Shown here in pieces: positions 30,035 to 37,825 of a stretch of DNA of 47,936 nt (position 1 is the first letter of the stretch; every line of letters begins with the position of its first letter). Position numbers and translations under genes: made by a program. The DNA is from a virus. Location of the stretch: positions 1-47,936 of IMG/VR virus record IMGVR_UViG_3300020027_000001; one strand, 5' to 3'. The notes below the pieces were generated by a model that ran no database searches, had not been told where the DNA came from, and saw only the letters and a list, made by a program, of their open reading frames with translations.

Positions 30035-30753
30035 TACGAGAAGCTCCCATATCCATATCCAGTACGTTGATCTGGAGTGAATCTTGTAGGCGCGTCTTCC
30101 ACGTCCCAGTCCTCAAGGATCGATCTGTAGGTATTAGCCCTGGCAGCGCAACGATCCATGATAGCTTGTGGCTGGCCTGTGCAAATATCATCAGCCAATC
30201 CCCAACGAAGGGCCATTCTCCACTCTTGCGGGAAGGCCATATTCTCTTCGAGATTGATTGGATTAGTTACTTGTGTTTGAATCAAGATATGTGCGACGTT
30301 GTTAGCTTCAGTAGCATCCGGAGGATTCCAGAAATACACCTGAAGCTCCGTTGCCTGCTTGTTGATGAAGTATGAAGAAATCATCCCGTTATTGCCAGTA
30401 ACTTGGGATAGTGTCATCCACTCATTCCAAGACATAACTACCAGTGGACGCCGGGCATTCCCCACAGTCTCCAGAACATACCCCTGCAAACCTCGCAAGG
30501 GCTTAGTCATATCTACATCGCCGAGCGGCCCAAGGGAGTATATGCTCTGTCCAGTTACAAGCGGGATAGGTAAATCTTCAAGCAAAAAAAGCTTCAACCC
30601 TTGGGTCTGCCAAAGGTTGATAATGTCATTTAGTCGACGCATATACTCAGACAACTGATCACTATTCGGAACATCACCTCGTTCCAGATAACCAGCATCG
30701 AACATCGCATCGTTAATGATACCGTAGACGGTATTAGAAACTGAGGCAACCAT
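30034..30753 (-). CDS. P22 gp4-like head-tail adaptor, 239 aa
   Basis: VYGIINDAMFDAGYLERGDVPNSDQLSEYMRRLNDIINLWQTQGLKLF matches the N-terminal fold of P22 tail accessory factor gp4, the ring that joins portal to hub. FPQEWRMALRWGLADDICTGQPQAIMDRCAARA is the C-terminal helix of that family. Starts nine bases after the previous stop and overlaps the next gene start by one base. Confidence 0.82.
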   Translation of the reverse strand: MVASVSNTVYGIINDAMFDAGYLERGDVPNSDQLSEYMRRLNDIINLWQTQGLKLFLLEDLPIPLVTGQSIYSLGPLGDVDMTKPLRGLQGYVLETVGNARRPLVVMSWNEWMTLSQVTGNNGMISSYFINKQATELQVYFWNPPDATEANNVAHILIQTQVTNPINLEENMAFPQEWRMALRWGLADDICTGQPQAIMDRCAARANTYRSILEDWDVEDAPTRFTPDQRTGYGYGSFS

Positions 30754-30761
30754 TTGTCACC

Positions 30762-31133
30762 TCACAGTTCAGGGTCAATGATGCCGTGTTTGGTAGCGTG
30801 GATAACGATAGTAAAATCACCAGCACTGGCACCACCATCATATAGAACGTCACCAGTCACACCAGCTCCAGCATTATTAGTTAATCCACCAAACTTATCA
30901 AAACAGAAATCCTGCTGTCCGTGAAGGCTGATAATATCTACATCAGCGGTAGCATCCCAAATCAGTTTAACAAGATCGTCTGCAGCAACGCTAAACCAAA
31001 TCTCATCAATGTTTACACGGGTACATGCAGGAACAAGGGCTGATACATCAATAGCAGTTCCTGTACCAGTAGCTACGTCATCAATCTTTACAACCACATT
31101 ACGCTTACCATCAAGAATAGTCTGGACCGGCAT
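30762..31133 (-). CDS. Virion structural protein, 123 aa
   Basis: Beta-rich protein of the pattern NVVVKIDDVATGTGTAIDVSALVP ... VNIDEIWFSVAADDLVKLIWD ... GDFTIVIHATKHG. Similar 120-130-residue proteins occur near capsid genes in podoviruses. Follows a strong terminator, so it may have its own expression or depend on read-through. Confidence 0.65.
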   Translation of the reverse strand: MPVQTILDGKRNVVVKIDDVATGTGTAIDVSALVPACTRVNIDEIWFSVAADDLVKLIWDATADVDIISLHGQQDFCFDKFGGLTNNAGAGVTGDVLYDGGASAGDFTIVIHATKHGIIDPEL

Positions 31134-31150
31134 AACACTCTCCGAAAAGT

Positions 31151-31170
31151 GGGGGACTTTTCAGTCCCCC
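31151..31170 (-). terminator. Intrinsic terminator within the late block
   Basis: GGGGGACT (31151-31158) pairs with AGTCCCCC (31163-31170) around a four-base loop. Read on the - strand it is followed by ACTTTTCGG. It lies between the 210-aa gene and the 123-aa gene, so it would reduce but not abolish transcription of the downstream tail genes, favouring capsid production. Confidence 0.8.
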
Positions 31171-31176
31171 TGATTA

Positions 31177-31809
31177 TTAGCGTTCGACGGCCGCGAAGAC
31201 ATAATCCAGTGTAGCGTTGGCAACTGCTGAACTGGCGCCTACCAGGAAGTTAACTCCAAAGTGGGTAGTCAACACCGGGGTAATACTGGTTACAGCAGTA
31301 TCATTGAAGTACGCAAGAATCTTACCGCTGGGAAGGAGTTCAACACCTACAGTGAATTGTTCTCCGGCAATGTATGCCACTGGCACCGCAGAGGTCACAT
31401 CATCCACGGTGAGGGTAAGAACGTTGCTGACAACAGTTACATATACTCCATTGGTAGGAGCAAGCAGGGTGTTAAAGAATCCAGTGATAATACTGGCAGT
31501 CAGGCCGACAGCTGCAATCTTGGTCTTAGCAAAGGCTCGCCTGCCGGCAACAAGGACGAAGGATGCCAGCGGGGTCGATACAGAACCTGCAGCAGTGATA
31601 GTTACAAGACCTCCAGGCCCTGCAACCGGAGCTGCAGTAACACCAGCCCAACCAGTGATACCTAGATTAAAATCACCGAAGACTGTCTGAAGTTTAGTGG
31701 GATCAAGCTCTCCCAAGTTTCCCAACGTTTCACCAGCATTAGCATTGGTAACGCCTGCCGGGAATCTGGTGGGAGAGTACGGGGGTTTCGCATATCCTTG
31801 AATAGCCAT
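31177..31809 (-). CDS. Virion protein, possibly head decoration, 210 aa
   Basis: Starts AIQGYAKPPYSPTRFPAGVTNANAGETLGNLGELDPTKLQTVFGDFN, then a beta-sandwich-like body (VTITAAGSVSTPLASFVLVAGRRAFAKTKIAAVG ... VTVVSNVLTLTVDDVTSA). The arrangement near the capsid genes suggests a decoration or head-associated protein, as in other phages with this start motif. Terminator follows. Confidence 0.65.
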   Translation of the reverse strand: MAIQGYAKPPYSPTRFPAGVTNANAGETLGNLGELDPTKLQTVFGDFNLGITGWAGVTAAPVAGPGGLVTITAAGSVSTPLASFVLVAGRRAFAKTKIAAVGLTASIITGFFNTLLAPTNGVYVTVVSNVLTLTVDDVTSAVPVAYIAGEQFTVGVELLPSGKILAYFNDTAVTSITPVLTTHFGVNFLVGASSAVANATLDYVFAAVER

Positions 31810-31848
31810 CTTAAAAATATCCTCTTGATGATGGTTACTAAAATTGAA

Positions 31849-31995
31849 TTACGGAGACCAACCAGCAAACAAATAAGCGAGACCACAAAGTGCCAGTCCC
31901 GCGGCAAGGAGGTTGAACTTCGAGCTGACACCGAACGTTGCAAGAATCCAACAAATCACTGCAGCGATTACAAGGAACATTGCTAAGCTAACCAT
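31849..31995 (-). CDS. Small two-helix membrane protein, 48 aa
   Basis: The ATG at 31995 (- strand) has AGGAGAAAC upstream and is preceded by palindrome copy 5; a longer frame to 32052 has no better start. Two hydrophobic segments (SLAMFLVIAAVICWILATFG and LLAAGLALCGLAYLFAGW). Placed right after the capsid gene, so it may be highly transcribed. Role unknown. Confidence 0.65.
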   Translation of the reverse strand: MVSLAMFLVIAAVICWILATFGVSSKFNLLAAGLALCGLAYLFAGWSP

Positions 31996-32008
31996 ATGTT
32001 TCTCCTGG

Positions 32009-32025
32009 TGTTCAAATTTTGAACA
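32009..32025. repeat. 17-bp palindrome, copy 5
   Basis: Perfect copy with central T on the + strand, in the gap between the capsid-gene stop at 32064 and the start at 31995, next to the AGGAG site. Confidence 0.9.
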
Positions 32026-32063
32026 GTAGGGGCCATTGCTGACCCCTACCATTGTCCAACATC

Positions 32064-32981
32064 TTACGGACCATTGCTGCCGTAGATACCACGCGGATCA
32101 GTACAACCAACCGAGAACCTCATGTACGATGCTGCCTTAGCGCTCTTCGTATCGAAGTCATTGTCCTTATCAAACTCAGGACGATTACGCCAGAACATCG
32201 TCATACCATTAGGAACATTGGTACGAGTAAACCACGCATTCGGGTTAGTGAAATAGTGGTTCAGCTTGATGCCTTCCGGGAACGCATTGGTTGCTTTCAG
32301 AACGTTGATAGCATTGTTGCCGGTGTGAGCCTGCAACACACTCTTCAAAATCCGGTTAGCGTTGTACCATTCCTGCGGTGCGATGTGAAGCGAACGCGGC
32401 ATAACAGAGATGCGGAGGCCGCGGCTCTGCGTAGCGTTCATGATCTGGATGCAGATATCTTCCAGACTTGCTTCACTCAAATCTGCACCAGGAGTCAGTG
32501 CGTTACTAAACGTACCACCAGGCGAGTTAACGTGAACGTTACTGATAAGCGGCTGTCCGTCCGGCATAGCAAAGTATGTCGTATTGAAAGCGTTGTTATA
32601 CAGGAACGCAGCGACGTTCTCCAAGGTTTGACGCATGGAGAAGGCATTAGCCTTAGCACGACGAGTGGCGACCTCCTTGTACTGATTATCGTCCAACTCC
32701 TCCTTCGTAACAATGAAGCCCAGCGCATAAGCAACATGCGCGTAGGTCTGCACCCAACCCTGCATTTCGGAATCATAGATAACAGGTGCGCCTTGCCCCT
32801 TAACCGGAGCCAGACCAAAACCAGTTACCTCAACGTCCTGCTCGTATGCACGCGTAGACGATTGCACATTATACAGGTCCGTATATTCCTCAGCGTGCTC
32901 CGCATACACCTGACCCCAAATGGCATGGATACCAGGCCAGAGTAGTTTGGGATGACTACCAGTATTGATTACACCAGGCAT
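32064..32981 (-). CDS. Major capsid protein (HK97-fold, Mu gpT-like), 305 aa
   Basis: LWPGIHAIWGQVYAEHAEEYTDLYNVQSST at the start, then VYDSEMQGWVQTYAHVAYALGFIVTKEELDDN and VMPRSLHIAPQEWYNANRILKS are typical of Mu-type major head proteins (gpT/phage capsid family) with HK97 fold. It follows scaffold-like and decoration-like genes. A 297-codon antisense frame lies across it and is rejected. Confidence 0.87.
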   Translation of the reverse strand: MPGVINTGSHPKLLWPGIHAIWGQVYAEHAEEYTDLYNVQSSTRAYEQDVEVTGFGLAPVKGQGAPVIYDSEMQGWVQTYAHVAYALGFIVTKEELDDNQYKEVATRRAKANAFSMRQTLENVAAFLYNNAFNTTYFAMPDGQPLISNVHVNSPGGTFSNALTPGADLSEASLEDICIQIMNATQSRGLRISVMPRSLHIAPQEWYNANRILKSVLQAHTGNNAINVLKATNAFPEGIKLNHYFTNPNAWFTRTNVPNGMTMFWRNRPEFDKDNDFDTKSAKAASYMRFSVGCTDPRGIYGSNGP

Positions 32982-32993
32982 TTTTTATTCTCC

Positions 32994-33566
32994 TCAAACA
33001 CCGGTAGTGGAAGTGAGTTCATCTTCGTTAATCTTGACAAGAACCTTCGCATACAAGCCGAATTCGTTGTCAACACTATCTACGATGCCCAAGATACGAA
33101 GCTGCGCAGTTGCACCGGCGGCAGTAGGAGCTGCCATAACATAGCCAGATACGAAGCCATTATTAGCGGCGGCCACAACGTCAGCATTCAGACCTACATC
33201 AGCGGCTGCAATAGCAGTACTGGCCTGGATGGTGAAGATAGTGGACGGATCATCAACTACAATTGCATACCACAGAACGCCAGGAGCTGATGGACGGACG
33301 ATACTATCGAGATTTGCAGGATTAGCCATCATGGTCGGATAGAGACCAAGACCAACTACAACACCACGAATAACTTCACCAGCAGCTGCAAGGGTAATGC
33401 CGGGATAACCACGACTATCGGAAGTACCAGAACTCTTGACAGGATCGCCAATAGCTACGGCAGTTGCGTAGTCGCCCGCGATAGAATAAATGTTCGCCTG
33501 TCCCTGGAAGGGACTGTTTAGACTCTTTACGGGAGAGAGTCCAGTCGGGCGGTTAGCGTTAGCCAT
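32994..33566 (-). CDS. Capsid-associated (decoration-type) protein, 190 aa
   Basis: Ala/Gly/Val-rich beta protein (NANRPTGLSPVKSLNSPFQGQANIYSIAGDYATAVAIGDPVKSSG ... VDSVDNEFGLYAKVLVKINEDE). This start resembles short phage head proteins located between the scaffold and capsid genes. Likely minor or decoration capsid protein. Starts 13 bases before the capsid gene. Confidence 0.68.
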   Translation of the reverse strand: MANANRPTGLSPVKSLNSPFQGQANIYSIAGDYATAVAIGDPVKSSGTSDSRGYPGITLAAAGEVIRGVVVGLGLYPTMMANPANLDSIVRPSAPGVLWYAIVVDDPSTIFTIQASTAIAAADVGLNADVVAAANNGFVSGYVMAAPTAAGATAQLRILGIVDSVDNEFGLYAKVLVKINEDELTSTTGV

Positions 33567-33580
33567 TTCACACTCCGGAA

Positions 33581-34096
33581 TTAAGATTTACGTCGGAATA
33601 GGTCAGGGGCTTTACCCTTGACATATCTATTAGCTGCATCCTGACCAGTTTCACCAGCATGACCAGCTCCATCCATACCTGCCGTGATTGCATTAGCAAT
33701 GTTATCATTGGCTTCCTGCGTCACGTCCATACTTTTCTTAAATAGATGATTGGGGCATTCCATAAGATACATACGTCCAGGTTGCCCGTTTGCACCTACG
33801 TCGTCCCCGCTGATTACGCTCACGTGGCTACCAAGGTCCGAATCTCCGGAGTTATTAGCATCACCACCCAAGTCGAAATTATTAATCTTCACGTCCTTCT
33901 TATCAACGAAGGTATAGCCAGCCTGCTTGGCACGTCCGATTCGTTCAGGAGTTCCACGAAACCAATGTCTATGGTATCCATCCCTTGCCGGAACCTGTAA
34001 GCGCAAGGTCGCGGAAGACATGGGAATATAGTTGGCAGGAGTTACCTCCTTGGGAACCTCACTGGCAGGATTGTTGTTCTTCAGTTCGTCACTCAT
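33581..34096 (-). CDS. Hypothetical virion-assembly protein, 171 aa
   Basis: Acidic and basic stretches mixed (SDELKNNNPASEVPKEVTPANYIP, then RLQVPARDGYHRHWFRGTPERIGRAKQAGYTFVDKKDV). The R-G-T-P-x-R-I-x-R-A-x-x-A-G-Y-x-F pattern occurs in a widespread small phage head-assembly protein. Located between the scaffold-like and decoration genes. Function unknown. Confidence 0.65.
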   Translation of the reverse strand: MSDELKNNNPASEVPKEVTPANYIPMSSATLRLQVPARDGYHRHWFRGTPERIGRAKQAGYTFVDKKDVKINNFDLGGDANNSGDSDLGSHVSVISGDDVGANGQPGRMYLMECPNHLFKKSMDVTQEANDNIANAITAGMDGAGHAGETGQDAANRYVKGKAPDLFRRKS

Positions 34097-34099
34097 ATC

Positions 34100-34987
34100 T
34101 TATGCTCCGTCAGCAAAGTAGGTTTCGGCGTAGTGCTTTTCCCACTCTGCCTTCGTCTTGAATAGCTTACCTTCTCCAACAAGTACTTCTAAATCAGAGT
34201 GGCACGCTTGTTTAGCATCAGCGGGGAGGTCCGAGAAGGACTTACCATTACTTCGACTTCCCCTGGTCGCACCACCTTCAACCTTTGACTCTTGCCTGCG
34301 TCGCGGTGTTTCCTCTGACGGATGTTCTTCTTCAAGACGTTTACTACATTCGTCAAAGAACGCACGACCTTTGAGATTAGGTTCTTCTCGAGCCAAATCC
34401 TCAGCGATCAGTGTAATCAGGCGGGTTCGTTTCTTATCTACGTTGAACCACGGATTCTCAGCTTCCCAGGCTTTGTAATCAGGCGTTAAACCCTTTTCAA
34501 AGTCCCCATCTTTGGGATCAACTTTCTTATCCGGGACGATCTTAACTTCTGCAAGCTCTGCTTCGGACTTGTCAAGGTTCTTCAAGTCTTTCTGAACTTG
34601 GAGTTCTGCATCTACATCATTATCTTCTCGAGCGGTTCGGTACGCACCCTCAAGGCGAGTACGTTCAGCGGCGATGCCTCGCTGGAGTTGTTCCTTATAG
34701 TGCTTCTCCATTACCCCAAGACCGGAGCGCACGTTTTCTAGTTCTTGCTGGAGTGTACCAATTTTACCATCGCGTGTCAATAGGTCTTTACGGAGACGTT
34801 CATTGTTCGCCCGCATGATCGGAATGACGTGTTGGGCCTTATCTACAAATTCGTCAGCCGGCACCCACTTATCTTCCGGGCCCTTGAACCTCTCCTTCGG
34901 CAGCCACCCCATTTCCTTTGCTTCTTTTTCTACCGATTCAATAGCTGCAATTTCTTCTTGATTCAGTTCTTCATTCTCGCCAGGCAT
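34100..34987 (-). CDS. Scaffold-like protein, 295 aa
   Basis: Highly charged, helical protein (EELNQEEIAAIESVEKEAKEMGW ... LLTRDGKIGTLQQELENVRSGLGVMEKHYKEQLQRGIAAERTRLEGAYRTAREDNDVDAELQVQ) with a long coiled coil and an N-terminal Glu-rich start. Position upstream of the capsid gene fits a scaffolding protein. It has no predicted enzyme motifs. Confidence 0.75.
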   Translation of the reverse strand: MPGENEELNQEEIAAIESVEKEAKEMGWLPKERFKGPEDKWVPADEFVDKAQHVIPIMRANNERLRKDLLTRDGKIGTLQQELENVRSGLGVMEKHYKEQLQRGIAAERTRLEGAYRTAREDNDVDAELQVQKDLKNLDKSEAELAEVKIVPDKKVDPKDGDFEKGLTPDYKAWEAENPWFNVDKKRTRLITLIAEDLAREEPNLKGRAFFDECSKRLEEEHPSEETPRRRQESKVEGGATRGSRSNGKSFSDLPADAKQACHSDLEVLVGEGKLFKTKAEWEKHYAETYFADGA

Positions 34988-35301
34988 TACTTCTCTCCAG
35001 TGATGATTGCAAAGATATCTCTATCATTAACAAAGCGATACTGCTTATCATCCAGCGGACCTCGGGCCATGTAACCAGCATAGGCAGTCACAAGAACACG
35101 ATCACCAACTGCAGCTCGGGCACCGTTCTCATCACACCAGCAGCTTGGTCCGAGTTCTACAATTGTTGCTCGCTGTTCTAGCATATGATCCCTGGATTCC
35201 ACAGCAGCTGGCATTACGATAAGACTTTCTTTGCGTTCCGGAAGATACGGTGCGATAAGAACTGCACGACCTACCGGCCTTAATCCTGATTTATTCTCCA
35301 C
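34987..35301 (-). CDS. GroES-like co-chaperonin, 104 aa
   Basis: LRPVGRAVLIAPYLPERKESLIVMPAAVESRDHMLEQRATIVELGPSCW, then VGDRVLVTAYAGYMARGPLDDKQYRFVNDRDIFAIITG, match the Cpn10 fold (K/R-P-x-x-x-R-V-L-V-x-P start, G-x-x-V-x-V-G-D-x-V-L middle, D-I-x-A-I end). Phage GroES proteins (for example T4 gp31) replace or modify host GroES so that GroEL folds the capsid protein. No GroEL is encoded. It lies between portal and scaffold, consistent with capsid folding. Confidence 0.82.
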   Translation of the reverse strand: MENKSGLRPVGRAVLIAPYLPERKESLIVMPAAVESRDHMLEQRATIVELGPSCWCDENGARAAVGDRVLVTAYAGYMARGPLDDKQYRFVNDRDIFAIITGEK

Positions 35302-35554
35302 TTTCTAACTCCGTCATTAGATCAGCATACTCAATATCTTGAATTTGTTCCAGGATGGAACACGCACCTGTAGCACCCGCATTCTTAACTGCCATCTCTA
35401 CAGTGAATGCTGCAGAGAACATTCCGTTAGCCCATTGTTCCTTAAGCGATTCCCGCTTCCGCCGCGCCCACTGGAGTAATAGCTGTGTTCCCGGATGCCG
35501 CTTCCACTCCAGGAATAGCTGCTCCTCCTCCGATAGTTCCTGTTTGTCCACCAT
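35291..35554 (-). CDS. Portal-adjacent helical protein, 87 aa
   Basis: QELSEEEQLFLEWKRHPGTQLLLQWARRKRESLKEQWANGMF, then a helix (TVEMAVKNAGATGACSILEQIQDIEY). Small proteins of this pattern occur beside portal genes in podoviruses. It overlaps the 3' end of the portal frame by 113 bases, so the Ala/Gly-rich portal tail is overprinted with coding sequence. Start not certain. Confidence 0.65.
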   Translation of the reverse strand: MVDKQELSEEEQLFLEWKRHPGTQLLLQWARRKRESLKEQWANGMFSAAFTVEMAVKNAGATGACSILEQIQDIEYADLMTELESGE

Positions 35555-37547
35555 TAGTATTCGCCTTTATCAGCATATCTATTTGACCCATAGTCTGATC
35601 GTTCTGGCTCTTCAGGATATTAGCAAGAGCATTTAACGCATTAACTCTATTCGCATCTACACGTGCATCACCACTCTTTTGTGCTGCTTCAGCCTTGGCA
35701 TATAGCTCTGCAATTTTAGCCGTATTCACACGAACATCTTCGCGCAGTGTCATAAGGAACTGTTGATTACTCTGTTGTAGCCGAGCCATCTCGGTTTGCT
35801 GAACCAGCTGTGCAATTACAATCTTGGGATCGGGAGCTGGTGGAGGACTATTAGCTATACCCTTATATAGCACTGCAGTATCCTTGACTCCGATAGCGTC
35901 CAAGAACATCAACTCTACGGCATCGGCGTCGTATCCTGACGCGGTCCGCGAAGCGTCCCGCACCGCCACCGCCTGCGAAAAGCGCACCGCGTCTGACGTT
36001 ATCGTGGGGTCAGCGACAGGAACAACCCCAGCCGCGTCGCCCGTGAAGTCTTCGCGGGCAATCCAGCCTCCGCCGTCACCGAAAGACATCTTGTCGGGAA
36101 GGTATATTCCATTCAGCACGTACAGTTTACGGAACTCTTGCTTCATCCCTCGCCAGATACGCTTGAAGATTGCAGAGTAGATTTTCTGTCCCTGCTCGAC
36201 CATTGTTCTGCCGGTTTCGGCGGGAGTGTTCTGGCCAGGATTCTCTCCTACCATCATATCGGTGCTGCCAGAGATGCGATTGGTGTACTCGATTAGGAGG
36301 CCGAGGAGGTTGAAGATAACGGCGCTGGGTTCACGGACCGGAAGAGGGAAGATATTCTTCCGGAGGTCGTCGCCAGTGGAGTCGACGCGATTCCAGCTGA
36401 AGGGGGAGAATTCATAGATGCCACCACGAATCTTAGCTCCGCGGCCGAGGAATCCTCCTGATGTATTAGAGATGGTGCCGGAGTCAAACAGCTGGTTGAT
36501 TGCACTATCCACACTCTCATTCAGTGGACCAAGGAGAACACCGAAGCCCGTATCGTAGATGCTGCCGTCAGGAGATGGGATGAAGGAGAGCTTGGTGAAG
36601 TGCTCCACCGGGCTGATGCGGATTACTTTCTGCCGAGAGTCAAATTCAATATCTTCGATACGGTCAAAGCGCGTTACGATACGCAAGGTCTGTCCGGTTG
36701 ACTCCTCTACAGAAATAATGAGAGGTTCTGCGTACCCATCTTTATCCAGGTCAAGATTGCAGTGGCACTCCAATATGGTGAAGGGGGTGTTCTCATTTGC
36801 GATGGGCGTGCTGACACCGGCCCGATTATCCTTTTCAAGCTGCAGGTGCGTCGTGCGAACCTGTGCGTCGGACTTAAACCATTCCTTATCCAAACAGTCG
36901 GCAAAAGTACCACGCCTGACACGTTCCGTTATCTCATTACGGAACAGTGGGATCACGTGGGTCTTGAAGGGGGAACTCTCGACGGTTTTAGTGTAGTAGT
37001 CCAACACTAAGTCCGTTGCCATGACCAGCGTACTGACATTGTGTCCCAGTCCGGCATCGTAGTAAGACTTCTTAAACACCGTCCCCATAATCGGCAGGGT
37101 CAGTAGTGCCCGGTCCTGGTCCGGTTCCCAACACTCATCCTGTTCTAATAGCTGCCAAGACATAAAGCCAGCAATTCGAGTGGCACGCGCCTTCTGAATC
37201 CCCTGTGGGTCTTCTCCAACAACTCGGCAGTCGACAACCTTCTTCCCGTTGATGATAGCTGGGTAAGCCCTGGCATGGAACTGCATAGCTGCAATTGTGA
37301 TCAGGGGGAACTTGATGTTGCTGCAGCCCTGCCAGGGAAAGGACTTGTCCTTCTGAATCTGCATGGCCAGGTCCATGCCAGCCTCATTTCTTTTTAACCA
37401 CTTTTGTCGGCTGAAGCAATCGCGCTTGTAACCTTCCACAACCCAGCCGCCAATCTGATCCAGCTCATCCGAAGAGAAGTGGTCGCAAAGATTAGGTGAC
37501 TTGATTGTCTCTGCATTCAGAGTGATACTGGAGTCGAGGTTTAGCAT
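35442..37547 (-). CDS. Portal protein, 701 aa
   Basis: Long portal of the podovirus type: N-terminal SRQKWLKRNEAGMDLAMQIQ and FPWQGCSNIKFPLITIAAMQFHARAYP, middle LVLDYYTKTVESSPFKTHV, and C-terminal coiled helix (KIAELYAKAEAAQKSGDARVD) with Gly/Ala tail. It forms the dodecameric ring at the packaging vertex. The GC-richer stretch at about 35935-36090 differs from neighbouring sequence. The end overlaps the 35291 gene. Confidence 0.85.
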   Translation of the reverse strand: MLNLDSSITLNAETIKSPNLCDHFSSDELDQIGGWVVEGYKRDCFSRQKWLKRNEAGMDLAMQIQKDKSFPWQGCSNIKFPLITIAAMQFHARAYPAIINGKKVVDCRVVGEDPQGIQKARATRIAGFMSWQLLEQDECWEPDQDRALLTLPIMGTVFKKSYYDAGLGHNVSTLVMATDLVLDYYTKTVESSPFKTHVIPLFRNEITERVRRGTFADCLDKEWFKSDAQVRTTHLQLEKDNRAGVSTPIANENTPFTILECHCNLDLDKDGYAEPLIISVEESTGQTLRIVTRFDRIEDIEFDSRQKVIRISPVEHFTKLSFIPSPDGSIYDTGFGVLLGPLNESVDSAINQLFDSGTISNTSGGFLGRGAKIRGGIYEFSPFSWNRVDSTGDDLRKNIFPLPVREPSAVIFNLLGLLIEYTNRISGSTDMMVGENPGQNTPAETGRTMVEQGQKIYSAIFKRIWRGMKQEFRKLYVLNGIYLPDKMSFGDGGGWIAREDFTGDAAGVVPVADPTITSDAVRFSQAVAVRDASRTASGYDADAVELMFLDAIGVKDTAVLYKGIANSPPPAPDPKIVIAQLVQQTEMARLQQSNQQFLMTLREDVRVNTAKIAELYAKAEAAQKSGDARVDANRVNALNALANILKSQNDQTMGQIDMLIKANTNGGQTGTIGGGAAIPGVEAASGNTAITPVGAAEAGIA

Positions 37548-37784
37548 TTATTTCTTTCCCTTCGGGTATACACGGCCGGCCTTGAAGCCCATCTGACTCA
37601 TCTTACCTGCAGCAGCCTTACCAGCCGGAGTACGAACTGGAGGCAGGATGCCACCTGTTGCCGGACGTTTGGCAGGACCTATCTTCACACCTTGCTTAAC
37701 CGGCTGCCCGGCACCACCAGTTACTGTCTTCCTCTGCGCCGGACGCAAGGACGTATCACGCATTTGACTTGATAGCTTTCGCAC
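37548..37784 (-). CDS. Small basic hypothetical protein, 78 aa
   Basis: The GTG at 37784 with CTGGAGAAT upstream is preferred to a TTG at 37811 inside the palindrome. Lys/Arg/Gly/Pro-rich (SLRPAQRKTVTGGAGQPVKQGVKIGPAKRPATGG), likely disordered. Between terminase large subunit and portal, a place where basic DNA-associated assembly factors can sit. Function unknown. Confidence 0.6.
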   Translation of the reverse strand: MRKLSSQMRDTSLRPAQRKTVTGGAGQPVKQGVKIGPAKRPATGGILPPVRTPAGKAAAGKMSQMGFKAGRVYPKGKK

Positions 37785-37804
37785 TTTAATTCTCCAGTCA
37801 GCGG

Positions 37805-37821
37805 TGTTCAAAATTTGAACA
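37805..37821. repeat. 17-bp palindrome, copy 6
   Basis: Perfect copy with central A on the + strand, between the terminase stop at 37826 and the gene starting at 37784. Confidence 0.9.
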
Positions 37822-37825
37822 CTCC

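Noticed and set aside
32052-32945. 297-codon + strand frame antisense to the capsid gene
   Set aside because: The opposite strand encodes a clear major capsid protein; the frame is a codon-bias shadow with no ribosome-binding site.
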